Origin: Terfezia claveryi
Taxonomy: Eukaryota; Ascomycota; Pezizomycetes; Pezizales; Pezizaceae
Assembly (NCBI GenBank): GCA_015179025.1
Contig: WHUX01000330.1
Span: 1 to 42,718, forward strand
DNA length: 42,718 nucleotides
Reading direction: 5' to 3'
Position 1 is the first letter of the stretch. Every line of letters begins with the position of its first letter. Both the position numbers and the translations under genes were made by a program. Shown piece by piece: positions 20,956 through 32,854 of the stretch. Under the pieces are notes generated by a model. The model saw nothing but the letters and a program-made list of their open reading frames with translations. It was not told where the DNA came from and did no database searches.

Positions 20956-23900
20956 ATGTCAGCTCCCACCTACTATAGGCTCCCTCGTATCTCGAGGACC
21001 CCTTCTCCGCCAAAGGAATACCTCCGCCGGCGTCAAGAAATGGGGGGTGCATCGCTGCCACCCATGCCGGAAGGCGATTGCTGCCATGCTGAGCCGCATT
21101 CCAACACCGACACTCCCGACCCCGAGGTCCTGCGGCCGAAAAAGAAGCGCAGGGCAGTCGGCACGCTCAGAGTCAAGCAGAAGGTTAAGAATGGACCGGT
21201 GGGCTGGGATAGAATCCATTCCGATGTAGAGGACGACGGGGAAATCCTCGACTCAATCACGGTCAAGGGAGCAGTCCTGAATGTCGACTTAAATCCCGCA
21301 CGGGATCCAGCAATCAAGCACAAGGTGGTTTCACAAAGGATAAAAAGCAGGAGGCAGAGTGTTACTCAAGCATCCATGGCAGACATTGGTCAAGCGGCTA
21401 CAGATGTTGGAGGGCCTCTGGAGGCGCAGGGTGACACGCAGATGGAAGTGGAGGCACAAGTTATCCCACCTCAGTTGGAAGAACCGGCACGGTTGGTGGC
21501 TCAGCAGAGCAAAAGCAGTCTTGCACCAAACACAGGTAAGTTTTCCTGATACCGTTATTTGTTGTTGTTGTCTCCTCGCTGATCCTCATGTTAGCACACG
21601 CACCCCTAACTCCAGTGCCATCTTCATCAACACCTACCCACACGCCAGTCAAGACGACAGCACAAAGGAAAACGGTAAGGTATGTCAGACCATACCAGAC
21701 ACCAGTAGCAACAGCAACACCACCGTTGGCACTCCCGGCTACACCTACCCCAACAACAACTGAAGGGGGTGCTCATCCAGAGAATCAGGCTGCTCCCACA
21801 ACACCTCCACCTCAAACACCCCTACTTCAAGCATACCCACCTCAACGCCCCTCACCCCAAACACCCCCACCTCAAACACCTCCTCCTCAAACACACCCAC
21901 CCCAAACATCTGCAGCCACCCCGGAGGAACAGCTGCAGCAAGAACAACAGAAAGCTATGGACGTAGACGAATCAACAGAGCTCCTGTCAAACTCATCTCA
22001 CTCTGCCGCTTCCACCGCTGAAATCCAGAATAACACTCAAATGTCCCCATCCCCAGAGACTGTATCCACTACTCCAGACAGCTCTCCGACCAGCATCTCC
22101 CAATTCGTTCATCCCACGACGCCTAACGAAGCTGAGGGTTCCCCTAGCCCCGTCGACTTTGTGTTTAACATCATTCGAACCGGTGCCTCTACTAGTCTCC
22201 CCCTCACAGACCGCCCATTCAAGGTTTACGGACGAGATTTTATCAGAAGTGGCCGATGGATGTGGCAGCAGCTGATTACAACAATCAAGGACCGCACACA
22301 CTTTGACTCATGCCATGACGAGATACTGTTAAACTGGGTTATCCCGTTGTCAAATATTGAGATGTTGAGGGACCAAGGAAAGGAAATGAAAAGAATGCTG
22401 GAAAATGAAATTATTGTAATCAGGACAACTGGAGAGGGCCATTGGCCAGAGTGGATTTACGACAGGATGAAGGAGAGGCGAAGGGCGTGGAAACGAGAGA
22501 GGGAACGGGAAAGGCAAGAGAGGGAAAGGCGTGAATCAGAACAGAGAGAGAGGCGGGAAGCGGAAGAGAGAGCCGCGGGGGCTGGCAGTCAAGATACTAC
22601 CGACGCACCAGTGGAAGATCAGGATGGGATGTTGGACGTTGTTGCTGAGACGCAGGAACCAATGAACCCAGCTCCGGAGGCAACCACACAAGAAGATGCA
22701 GACATTCCAAACACCGTTGAGGAAGTTGCTGAGAATAGTGAGGGGAGCTCGAAGATTGAAGTTTCACAGGAGATCGGGATTGCGGTATCCAAAGTTAGGG
22801 ACACGCTGGTAAGAACTGAGGTTGCCGACACACTACCTCTGTTAGAAGATGAGGCTGTCGCTCCAGAGATTGCGGAGAGTCAAGAAACTAACGATGTTTC
22901 TCAAGCTCTCGTTGAGAAGGTTTCTGATACACCAATGAAGACAGCCTCTCAAGCTACATTTACTCCTGTTAACAAACCTCAGGGACAGAATGTGGCTCTT
23001 TCCCCTGGAACGTCATCAATCCAGCCGACCTGTGCTTCCGCAGTTTCCCCACAAACGACTGCAGTGACTTCGATAACCGTCACGGCTTCCGCAGAAAATG
23101 TGCTGCCACAAAAGATCTCAATGCCTACAACACCCGTTTTTAATACAACCCTAGCAGCCTTGACAACTACATCCATGCAGCCACAATCTTCAGTTGCAAA
23201 TGGCGTCCCTAGCACTAAGGTCACACCACCTCCTCGGCCTCCACCGCAATATAGGGGACGGCCAATTCCTATGCCTCCTGCATATAACAGACCTGCAAAT
23301 AGGCCCACCCGTCCATCACTTGGTGCGGTTCCGCTAGTCCCAGGTGCTTCCATCAATGGAAATGCCTCCGTTCCAGGTCAAACTGCAACGTCACCGAAAA
23401 CTACTCCTACTATTCCTAAAACAGCTATAGCCACTGGACAGAGAATTTCTGTAGGCGCGACAACGCAACATGCTGCGACTAAACCTTCTCCAGCCTCTAC
23501 AGTCACTACGATAACCACTGGTACTGCTATCACAACTCCCGCTATTGCCAGTAGCTCCAAGGTCAGAGCCGGAAGTGCAGAGTTACCTCCGGCGGTCGCA
23601 GCCGCCGCTCAGACGCCGCTTGCAAAGTGGCTAGCTAAGCAGGGAGGACCGACTGTGTTGCCAAAGGCTGTACAAAAGGCTGTGAAGGAGTCTAACTTAA
23701 ACTCTAAGAACAAGAGACTTGGAAGACCAATCAGAAAGTCAATGCTAGCGGCGCTAGTTGGGCAGACTACACCAAAACAGCAAGAAGCAGCGATTCGGCC
23801 AAGGCCAGATCAGGCGGCAGTGGCGCAACAGGCGCCTATTCCATCTCAGCGGCAATTACTAATTCCTCCGGGTATAACTGCCCCCTATTCTGATATCGCT

Positions 23901-24914
23901 TCTGAATCCTCCTCCGCATTGTCTTCATATCCATCCTCCATCACCTCCACAACCTCCTCCACCACTTCAGTTCATCCTATGAGAAGCGCCGCATCAACAC
24001 CTGCCAATGCCCTTCCTGTTCCACTTACGAATATGACGCAGCTAAGCTCACTCACACAAGTCCACCCCCCAACTAGCTCCACAGCTACATCCTCTCTTTC
24101 CCCTGCACCATCCTCTGCTTCGGAAGACCCCACTCGCCCACCAGTCACAAGTGTTAGGGCTTTTCCTGCAGTCCCCACCACTATTTCTGCTACACAAACC
24201 CCGCTCCGGACCTCAAAGCTGCCAGCCTATACTGATGATTCCGACTCTGATCTTGACCTCAACCTCGACTTGCACCTTGCGCCCCGCCCTAAGAAGGAAA
24301 CGAGAGTACCAAGCTGGGTCAAGAGCAAGACACCTGTGGCCAAGGGAAGATTGTCACTAACCGGAAAACTAGATGATTTCGGTTCCTCTACTTCAATCCC
24401 TACAACACCAGCAGCAGCTCGTGCAATAAGGACCTTTGGCGGGACTGGAAGGGCAACCTGGGGCTGTGAGATGCCAATACTTGACTCTCCGGAGGTCACG
24501 CAAAAGAAGGAAAAGGAGGTAGTCGTTGAATATGGACATGATTCCATGGACGAAGATGATGACGATATGGATATGGGTCTTGATCTTCATCGCGGGACGA
24601 AACGTCCCAGGGATAGCATGTCTACCAATCTCAGCCCAGGAACTAATGGGAAGAGTAAGTCAAATAGTTTCGACCTGATGGGGTTCACATCAGGGTCAGT
24701 TGGGAAAGATACGATGATGGGTGGGCTTCATGTGGGTTCCCTAGTGAGTGGATCTCAGATGCTCGGGATGAAGAACAAGTCCAAGTCGAAGAGGGTCAGG
24801 AGAGAGGTGGATTTTGGGGATGATGGGGACGATGAGGAGGGGTTTTTGAGCTGGGAAGGGGGGACAGAAGGTGGTGAGGCGGTTGAGGACGAGGACTTGG
24901 ATTTGGGGTTTTGA
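20956..24914 (+). CDS. Hypothetical large disordered, probably nuclear protein
   Basis: Model: join(20956..21535, 21595..24914), 1299 aa. The 59-bp intron (GTAAGT...TTAG) joins NT|AHAPLT in frame. There is a nuclear-signal-like RPKKKRR at 60-66. A Pro/Gln/Thr repeat of the PPPQT kind lies at about 264-299. The only part that looks folded is about 380-490 (FKVYGRDFIRSGRWMWQQLI through HWPEWIYDRMKERRRAW), followed by a charged Arg/Glu helix (about 484-520). After that come long Thr/Ser/Pro-rich stretches, a basic conserved-looking block (LAKWLAKQGG...GRPIRKSMLAAL), and an acidic C-terminus after KSKSKRVRREVDF. No known family recognised. The mix of basic signals and acidic tail suggests chromatin or transcription work, which is only inference. 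Confidence 0.75.
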
Positions 24915-26805
24915 GAGCCCAAATCGGTAATTGGGCTGGTTGGATTGCTTTAGAGGTCAATTCTAGATAGAGATTTTTATTTTTATTTTTTGACTTGTTG
25001 CGTGGTATGGGCTTTGCTCTCTATTTGGTATGTTTGGTGAATTTCACTGAGTGGTTGGTCTGTTTTGCTCTTTCTGCTTCCTTAGTTTTGTTGTACTGTA
25101 GTTTTTCTGTACTGGGCGTGTCTGAGTGGTGCTTGTACGATAATGGCAAATACGTTAGTACGTTGAAAAAGCAGTATTTACGTATTTAGTGCTGCCCTTT
25201 TTTAGTGTGTCATGGTATAAGCCCTAGCACTAAGCGTCCATAGGTCACATTAGGGGGTTAGTGACATAGCCGGATTACCCTGTACTTGAAATGATCGATC
25301 GCCAACAACATACCAGAAGTTCGACCTAATCTGCTAACCCTGAATATACCCTTCAACTTTGCTTCAACTTGTATAGAAATGTTTAATTGCAATGAAGCTA
25401 ATCAATCATGAGCCATTCATAGGGCCCTAGTGGACGACAAGAGGAAGGACAGTTACCAAAGTAATTCAAATAGATAAAATATGTATAGAGCTCTTGTGCA
25501 AAAATATTAGTGACCTACTGCTGGGATAGTATATGTTCGAATTAATGCCAGCAGTGGGACTGAAACACAACTCGTTATGCGAGCCTGTTGGCCTCCTCCT
25601 TTTACCATCTGTTTGACAGCGGCAAAAAAGGAAGCACCCGAGTACCTACGCTATTGAGCGCCGACATATGGTTGAATTGCGGTTCGAACACTTACCACTA
25701 GTATATACCCTGTTGCCAATCATAAATGCCCTATGGCTTATTTTTGGATGGAGGTTGTTGTTCAGGGCTAACAGTTGGCACAGTTTGTGTTTTGAGAAAA
25801 GTAATATTTAGGTTAATTATCTTCGTACTTAGGGTAGATCTTGTCATATCCTCCCCCCACACTACTACTATTAGCTAGATACCTACTTGCTAGGATATTG
25901 GAGAGTTGCTTTCCTGCTTCCAAGAATTTGAAGGTATGCATTATTTCCAGCCTGCCACCAGCACTGCCATCTAATACGTGCACACCTATGCAGCGCCCTT
26001 GAATGCTAGCTCTGAACCCGATTCTGCGCATAAAAATTTACACAATCGACATCCAGATCTTTATATACATATATTTTCTTAGGGCTATGATAAATAGAAG
26101 AACATTCAACTCGTATGAGGCTAGACTACCTACTCTCTCCTATCAGCCTTACATTCTGAGATACTTTCAGACCAGCTATCGAGCTACTATTTCTCTATTA
26201 GGAATTGATGCCTAGAAAACCAACCATTCCATTTAAATGACTGCAGTACTGATCCTAGTCTTTCAACTAGCTTTTGGGTCTATCCCAAATCACTATGCCC
26301 ACTTAGAACAAGGTCCACTTGCTTAGATATTTGTTACCAGGCTAAAAGTGATAAAAGCATCCATCAATTTGCTTTTATTCACGCTACTGGGAGATTCAAT
26401 GTCCCTCTGAAGGCACTGTACTGAGATAGATAGGTATTACAGTAGTATCCGGTAATCGAACTTGAGTGGAGTGAGGTTCCATGAGAGGACATCTGTGTGG
26501 GGTAAGCACTCTGAAAGTTAATTTTTTCTTGGAGGAAGTTCTTTTAACACGCCTACTTCTAGACGCCCATAGTGTAACTTATATTTCAGCCGTGAATTAA
26601 CTAGCCGCCTATTACATGATTGAGCGACAGCTGTGTTATTTTTTGAATATAAGCGCCATACTCCTATATATATTTTGAAAAGCCGCGTGGTCTGATAATT
26701 AATCCTCCTATCCATGAAGTGTTCAGTGGGTATCTAGTAACAACCTTAGAAGCCAAGCAAATTATTCACAGTAACAACAAAAGAGCAAACACCAAACCCT
26801 GTACC
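24915..26805. other. Gene-poor stretch
   Basis: A/T-rich. Short frames at 25813-26031 and 26518-26715 have no recognisable content. One tRNA B-box-like GGTTCGAAC at 25682 lacks a matching A box. No repeat family is obvious. Confidence 0.5.
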
Positions 26806-28647
26806 CTACACGAGATAACTTTGCCCTAAGCAATCAACCTCTGCATAACTCCTTCCCGGACTCCACGGCATCTCTCCCGGTTTATACTTCGCCAGCGGCA
26901 AATCATACGGCACTCTAACCCCTACGTGTATCTTGCCTTCCTCCACAGATAACCCATCCCCGTGGAATAAAGGCTTCATAACTACCTCTTTCCCTTCTTC
27001 TTCAAACAGCCCTGGGTACACAATCACCCCCGCCTCGTAGCTACATATTCTGACCTCTTTCTCGTTGTCCGGTCCAGGGATAACCAGCCCCCCATCTCTG
27101 CTTCCTTTCGTGGTAGGTGCGCTCCCCCAGGCTTGATTGGACAGGTTAGCAGAGGTGAGAAGCGCCCAGGAGATTGTTTTGCAAGTGGGCTCGTTATATC
27201 GAATAAACGTTTTGATGTGTGGCGCTGCTCTTGCTCTTCCTCCCAGGCGTAGCGGTGCTGGATCTGTCCGAGAGGATGGCGGGGCGAGAGAGCCTGACCA
27301 TCGACAGAGATATGGACGCATGTAATCGATTTGCTTCAGATTTGCGGGGGTTACGGCTTTAAGATGCACTGCTCCACCGGATCTGTAGCCGTTTATACTT
27401 GCACGGATTTCATCCGGTGTAGGGAAAATTATTGAGAATTCTGGTTTTGGAGGAAGGGGTTTGCTCGGTGCGGTGACGGACAGTGCTTTCAGGAATATAG
27501 GCGTGAGCCAAGAGTCTTTGGAGCCCATGGCGAGAGTGGCAATGGAGGAGACCTGGCATATCACCTTCCCTGGAGTTGAGGTAGGTTGGGTATGTGTGTT
27601 TCGTAGTATTCGCTGCAACCCAGGCCACCCAAAATGGCATTCAGAAAGTTTGTACTTCCCTGGTACGGAGCCTATAAATGCAGCATGGATTTGAGAGAAA
27701 CTGAACCTTACAAGCTCGGAAGTAAGTTCACCGGTTCGAGAAGATCCGTAGGCTTTTAGGTAGCGGAGGAGTTCGGATTTAAATTCTGCTCCTATGGAGA
27801 GTTCTTTGGTGCCGGGTGAGAGGAGAGGTAACCACCCACTATCCCAGACACCTTGAGTCATGTTTCCCCAATCAAATGGGATCATGTTTGCTGTATGGAT
27901 AACCACTCGGGCCATCTCCCCACCACTTTCTTCTACCGAGAAGAGAAATAACATTTTGCTATGGTGGGTACCGAATGGCTCTGGCATATAAGCAGGCACG
28001 AGCCTGACATTCCCGGGGTAAGGGTGCTCAAGCCTTTCTTCTTCCAAACGTATCCGGTTGGCATCTTCTGTTCGCCAGGAGCCGTGGACGAGATGGATGC
28101 GGAGAGTAGAGAGATTTGCATCACAGGGGAGGCTAGAGACTAGGAAGGGCAGGGAATGGATATAATTGAAACACCAGACCGTAGTGAGTGTGCAGGATTG
28201 GGTTGTAGGGGTGAGGAGGCTCCGGAGGGTGATTGTATGATTGGTTGGAAGTGTGGAGATGTGGGTTAGTTGGAAAGGGGTGTGGGTATTCGGTGATGAG
28301 AGTTGTGGGGGAGCTTGTGGGGCCTTGGATGCTTCGTTAGGAGGAGGTGTTGTAAGGTCAACTATTTGTGCGTCTGAAGAGGACCCGGGTGAGGCCTTAT
28401 TGGAAGCAGGGGTAGTTCGGGTCGATGCAGGAGTAGCTCGTCGGAGGGGAGGTGGGGAAACCTCCTTGGTGAGGGAGGCAAGCGTCCTGCGACGATGGGC
28501 AGTCTCTCGGAGGAATTCTGGAACAGCAGTACTTGAACTGGGATTTCCAGTATTGCTCTCGGATGTCTCACTCCTGGGTATATCCTCCACGCGTGCGTCC
28601 TTGCTTGTATGTAGCTTCCTCCGTTTCATTAAAGCGGACTCTGGCAT
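26806..28647 (-). CDS. TDP1: Tyrosyl-DNA phosphodiesterase 1
   Basis: Single exon, 613 aa. Tdp1 removes stalled topoisomerase I peptides and other 3' adducts from DNA in the nucleus, using two His-Lys motifs of the phospholipase D superfamily. Both are present: THHSK with His229/Lys231 and PHIKT with His477/Lys479. The Asn after the second motif is also kept (TSANLSNQAWG, about 498-508). VWCFNYIHSLPFLV (157-170) matches the start of the first catalytic half. The N terminus (1-120) is disordered, Ser/Pro-rich, and holds QIVDLTT (94-100), which looks like a SUMO-interaction motif. ATG 28647 is the first in-frame start. No introns are needed. Confidence 0.93.
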   Translation of the reverse strand: MPESALMKRRKLHTSKDARVEDIPRSETSESNTGNPSSSTAVPEFLRETAHRRRTLASLTKEVSPPPLRRATPASTRTTPASNKASPGSSSDAQIVDLTTPPPNEASKAPQAPPQLSSPNTHTPFQLTHISTLPTNHTITLRSLLTPTTQSCTLTTVWCFNYIHSLPFLVSSLPCDANLSTLRIHLVHGSWRTEDANRIRLEEERLEHPYPGNVRLVPAYMPEPFGTHHSKMLFLFSVEESGGEMARVVIHTANMIPFDWGNMTQGVWDSGWLPLLSPGTKELSIGAEFKSELLRYLKAYGSSRTGELTSELVRFSFSQIHAAFIGSVPGKYKLSECHFGWPGLQRILRNTHTQPTSTPGKVICQVSSIATLAMGSKDSWLTPIFLKALSVTAPSKPLPPKPEFSIIFPTPDEIRASINGYRSGGAVHLKAVTPANLKQIDYMRPYLCRWSGSLAPPSSRTDPAPLRLGGRARAAPHIKTFIRYNEPTCKTISWALLTSANLSNQAWGSAPTTKGSRDGGLVIPGPDNEKEVRICSYEAGVIVYPGLFEEEGKEVVMKPLFHGDGLSVEEGKIHVGVRVPYDLPLAKYKPGEMPWSPGRSYAEVDCLGQSYLV

Positions 28648-30733
28648 TATAGGGATAACTGCAGGAGGTACTTAGTACCAAGGTCGGCCTCTCAGGTATA
28701 GATGATGGAAATGTACGCAGTTTTGAAACATGAACAGGTGAAGCTGTGGAGTGAAACGGCGCAGAGAGGTGCGCCAAGAATTAGAAGCTCGGTACAGTAA
28801 CAACATGGAGTATGTGTATATACCTCCTTGTGAAATACATGTAAAACAACTCAAGACTCAATCGACATCAAATCCTCCTATCTTTAATCCGAGAAAAATA
28901 TAATTAATATAAGCTAAGTGACTATAAAACAAGCTTGAATATACCAATATTTCTAGCTATTCCGCATTTATATTCCTCCATGACAAGCAGGGTACGAGAG
29001 CATGTTATCCAACCAGACTGATCTCGGGACAGGGAGATATATATATGTGTATGTGTTCTGGACGTTGAATATATCGATCAAAGTTGGCTCATATTTCTGC
29101 ATCATGTGTCCAGTCAATTTCTAATATTATATTAACATTCCGCTTTATTGAATAATTTATATCAAAAATACCTAACAATTGTTTGCCCAATCTGTCTTTT
29201 GTGGCCTTAGCCCCATCGATTCTTCATTGACCTGGTCTACAATTTAAATGGTTGTAGCGGATCGGCTGGGCTGGAACATATATACATATACCCTCTCCAC
29301 GACCAGCAATAAAAACTGCGAGATTCCAATGCTCAGGCCATATAGGCATAGAACTTCAACCACAGGCACATTTGAATCTCTCAAGGGAGGTAGACGGTTG
29401 GAATATACAGCTTAGAAGATTGTCTACTTGGACACATAAAATAATCCATATTTTGCGGAATACTGGTTTTATGAGTGCGGACTTTGGCACTATTGTATCT
29501 GTCATTTTGCGGAGCTCATCCTGCGGTTCTGGAAATTTATTACGCAAGGTGGTTGCTTACAAGAGTACTATCTCGTTGAGATTGAGGTTACCTGGTGTTC
29601 TAGTTCTAATTCATATTAGTTGCTAATTGAATGATATTAGGGTATGACTGCAGGCTATACTATTGCTACAGCAATATATCAGCTCATGTGTTGGAATACT
29701 TATTTACAGAAGACGACGTTCCCAAAATTGGCTTGAGAGCGGCGATCACATCAGCCATTATGCAACATACCACATGAGCCTCAAACAAATGAAAACAAAA
29801 GAGATCCATTATCGATGGAATCGTCCCAACCTTCCGTCTGACAAGTTAATTACGCCCGATCGGTTTCAATAACGAAACTATAGCCGTGGAGCATGGCAGT
29901 GGAAAGTATGGGTGAATACACCGCAGAAGTGGATCTTTTAAAATTTTGGACCCCCATGCTTAAAGTTTCCAGTGAAATGCTTATAACAACTTCGACCTCG
30001 TGCAGCCAATACCGTACTATGCATGCATGGGGCATTCATTCCCGCGCCGTTGTGCAATGACGTTTACATAGAGTTGCACATGTTCCCAGTATTGTCTGCT
30101 CTGGGCCATCTTCTTTCTCTTAATCTAATCTAACAGTCGGGTCCTTGCAGATTTATCTATCGATATGCCGACATAGGTACCATGCTACTGACCAATACCT
30201 CTGGCATTTCAATTATGTATCATAATAGGCAGCGTGGCATGCACGCTAGGAAGGCTAAACCGTTCAAATTCAGCATTTCACCAACTATCTACCAATGGGA
30301 AATGCCCAAGTTACTTTACCCATCACCAATTCTACATGCTAGAAACTGTCGACCAGATATGAAGTTGATACCTTTGTTCAACTTGTAAGAATTCGAGGTT
30401 ATGAGGAGGAGGAATCTTGCAGGATATCGAGAAAGTGCTTAGTGCGTGTAATGCGATCTTTGCTATCACTATAGGTGCAAGTGCTCTAACTAAACGAATC
30501 AGTCGCTTATATTGGTCCCTGTGTTCCACGGTTACCATCACTTTCCTTCCGTAATGATTATTTAAGAATAAAAGATAAAACACATTTTCCTTCTAGGGCG
30601 ATCGGGCAGAAGTCAACTCTCCTGACACAGAGTCCGACTTCATTTCATATCATGATTCCCCCTTGCCGCTGGTGCACAGAAGAACGATATACCTCAATTA
30701 CCAGTGAGCAAAGAGATCAATGTACTACAGCTA
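28648..30733. other. Gene-poor stretch
   Basis: A/T-rich DNA upstream of TDP1 up to the copia target site. Only short frames. A partial copy of the dispersed motif (CAACCAGACTGA) lies at 29010-29021. Confidence 0.5.
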
Positions 30734-30738
30734 CAATT

Positions 30739-30965
30739 TGTTGGAAATACTCGGTCACACATGTGGTAACACATAAGCGCATACATGTGGCAACATGTGC
30801 TATTCAACATATTCATGAGTATTCATGTGATAAGGAGGATATCATGTATATATACCTCCTGTGGTAGCTAGTATAAGCAACTAAGCAAGCAATACAATAA
30901 GATCTATATCTCTTCTTACCTTATTATTACCTGCGCACAACGCATATTATTACCTGCGTTCAACT
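30739..30965 (+). repeat. 5' LTR of the gag-only copia element
   Basis: Starts TGTTGGAAATACTCGG and ends GCGTTCAACT. It contains a TATATATA box at 30847-30854 and the repeated word TTATTACCTGCG near the 3' end. It matches 32623-32849. Confidence 0.93.
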
Positions 30966-30977
30966 GGTTATGAGCCC
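30966..30977 (+). other. Primer binding site, half initiator tRNA-Met type
   Basis: GGTTATGAGCCC directly follows the LTR. It is complementary to the anticodon arm of initiator tRNA-Met (GGGCUCAUAACC), the internal priming mode known from the Drosophila copia element. Confidence 0.75.
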
Positions 30978-31000
30978 GGACTGCATCTATAAACAATAGA

Positions 31001-31867
31001 ATGTCCGGAACCGGCAACAATAGTGAGGCAGATGCCCTCACCACACTTAGCAACACACCTCCTACTCAACTGTCCACCTTCGACCGAAAAGTCCCATCAC
31101 TAAATGTAAAGCACAGTGGGAGCACCAATTACCCTGAATGGGTCACTGCCATGAAGATCACCCTACGCGTGGCTAAGATAGGCAAATATCGAGCCTGGGA
31201 TATCATCGAAGGAAACTACCGGAAACCTGCAACCAACTCTCAGGAGTGGGAAGACGGCAATGACAATATCATGCTTACGATACTCAAAAATATCGAACCT
31301 CAAGTCATAAGTCGGATAGGCACTATCGAGAAAGCTAGAGATGCATGGAATGAACTCAAAAGGGCATATGAAGGCAGAACCATAACAGAATTTCATGCCC
31401 TTTTGCGTAGCCTAAACCTCCAATTTGACGATAGACAAACAAATATCACAGATCATATAACGACATTCGAGAAAACTTGGAATACCTTTGCTGGTATAAT
31501 TGGTAGGGCTGATCTTACCAAGGACGATGGGTTCGGAAAGGGATTGTTAGCTTTCTCCAAGTCTGTTCAAGCTAAAACCAACTTCCTACTACAATCATTA
31601 CCTCCATATTATTCCAATACTGTCGAGAATATTAGAGCAAAAGATCACACCTACGATGATGCAGCTAGGAAGCTAAAAGAATACATTACTGCTCGTCAGG
31701 AAAAACCCAGACTCCCAGAAGCAACTGCCAACAAAATAGTCAATGGCAAAACATGCACTTATTGCATCGGAATAGGTCGAACTTGCTTCAGACATACTGA
31801 AGCTGACTGTTACGTTAAAAAACGGGCAGCCAAACGTAAGAGAGAAGAAGATGCTATTGTCCTATAA
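31001..31867 (+). CDS. Copia-type Gag
   Basis: 288 aa, no stops or shifts. Gag would form the virus-like particle and bind the element RNA. The middle part (about 45-230) has the copia gag pattern: NYPEWVTAMK near the start, then helical blocks around AWNELKRAYEG and LLQSLPPYY. A variant zinc knuckle lies at Cys252-x2-Cys255-x9-His265-x4-Cys270, with a longer spacer than the usual four residues, followed by a basic tail (KKRAAKRKREE). The ATG at 31001 lies just after the primer site. No pol frame follows. A short frame at 31888-32112 may be residual or repeat-derived. Confidence 0.88.
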   Translation: MSGTGNNSEADALTTLSNTPPTQLSTFDRKVPSLNVKHSGSTNYPEWVTAMKITLRVAKIGKYRAWDIIEGNYRKPATNSQEWEDGNDNIMLTILKNIEPQVISRIGTIEKARDAWNELKRAYEGRTITEFHALLRSLNLQFDDRQTNITDHITTFEKTWNTFAGIIGRADLTKDDGFGKGLLAFSKSVQAKTNFLLQSLPPYYSNTVENIRAKDHTYDDAARKLKEYITARQEKPRLPEATANKIVNGKTCTYCIGIGRTCFRHTEADCYVKKRAAKRKREEDAIVL

Positions 31868-32020
31868 ATAAGGATTGGGAAAAGACATTGGAGGACCTCC
31901 AGGGGCTTATCAATATGATATGGCTGCATACCACATTAAGGAAAGGGACCAATATCATATATAAAATGACAAGAGACATGAACAGGGCTTTCTGGATAGA
32001 ACCCGATCAGGTGGAACTGG

Positions 32021-32280
32021 AGGCGATACTAAATCCACTACCTTCGGATCTAGCTATATTAGCAGACAATGAGGAAGAGGCGATGGTAAAAAACCGCTAC
32101 CTTCAGACCTAGCTATATTAGCAGACAATGAGGAAGAGGCGATGCTAAAAAACCGCTACCTTCAAACCTAGCTATATTAGCAGACAATGAGGAAGAGGTG
32201 ATTACCTTCAGATCTAGCTGTATTAGCAGACAATGAGGAAGAGGCGATACTAAAATCCGCTACCTTCCGATCTAGCTAAC
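32021..32280 (+). repeat. Tandem repeat, unit about 59 bp, inside the copia element
   Basis: Five copies of a unit containing CTAGCTATATTAGCAGACAA and GAGGAAGAGGCGAT. The copies begin at 32041, 32100, 32159, 32205 and 32263 (periods 59, 59, 46 and 58). Confidence 0.9.
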
Positions 32281-32371
32281 ATCACATAGTTACATGTTGA
32301 CTGACATGCACCGAACGAGACCCAAAGACCCCGTTCGAGCTCGAAGCTCAAAGACTGCAGCCTTGGGTGAA

Positions 32372-32481
32372 GAACGAGCGTCGTGAGTGCAAAGACCAAG
32401 AACGAGCACCACGAGTATGTGAGTAGGAACGAGCGCCGTGAGCGCAAAGACCAAGAACGAGCACCACGAGTGTGTGAATGA
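32372..32481 (+). repeat. Tandem repeat, unit 55 bp, inside the copia element
   Basis: Two copies of a unit starting GAACGAGCG(T/C)CGTGAG and containing CAAAGACCAAGAACGAGCAC, at 32372 and 32427. Confidence 0.85.
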
Positions 32482-32609
32482 CCAAGACCCTCTCCATTGC
32501 ACAAGCAAGTCGGGTTGGTGCATTGAACCTTTTCCTATGTCGCTGGCTTTTTCCCACAGGGTTTGCCACGCAGAGGTTTTTAATGGCAATGGCCTAAATT
32601 GAGTTGACC

Positions 32610-32622
32610 GAGTTAGGGAGGG
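32610..32622 (+). other. Polypurine tract of the copia element
   Basis: GAGTTAGGGAGGG directly before the 3' LTR, the expected primer site for plus-strand DNA. Confidence 0.6.
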
Positions 32623-32849
32623 TGTTGGAAATACTCGGTCACACATGTGGTAACACATAAGCGCATACATGTGGCAACATGTGCTATTCAACATATTCAT
32701 GAGTATTCATGTGATAAGGAGGATATCATGTATATATACCTCCTGTGGTAGCTAGTATAAGCAACTAAGCAAGCAATACAATAAGATCTATATCTCTTCT
32801 TACCTTATTATTACCTGCGCACAACGCATATTATTACCTGCGTTCAACT
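32623..32849 (+). repeat. 3' LTR of the gag-only copia element
   Basis: Same 227 bases as 30739-30965 as far as I can read, followed by the second CAATT. Confidence 0.93.
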
Positions 32850-32854
32850 CAATT

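Larger units (their letters stand above)
30739..32849 (+). mobile_element. Non-autonomous Ty1/copia LTR retrotransposon, gag only
   Basis: 2111 bp flanked by the 5-bp direct repeat CAATT (30734-30738 and 32850-32854). The two 227-bp LTRs look identical base for base. The internal region has a half-tRNA-type primer site, an intact gag ORF, two sets of tandem repeats and a purine tract, but no protease, integrase or reverse transcriptase. It must therefore be moved by enzymes from another element. Identical LTRs mean a very recent insertion. Confidence 0.92.

Noticed and set aside
25682..25692. tRNA B-box-like GGTTCGAAC
   Set aside because: No A box or cloverleaf can be folded around it.
31888..32112. 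Possible pol remnant after copia gag
   Set aside because: About half of it is translated tandem repeat and no integrase or reverse transcriptase motif can be read.
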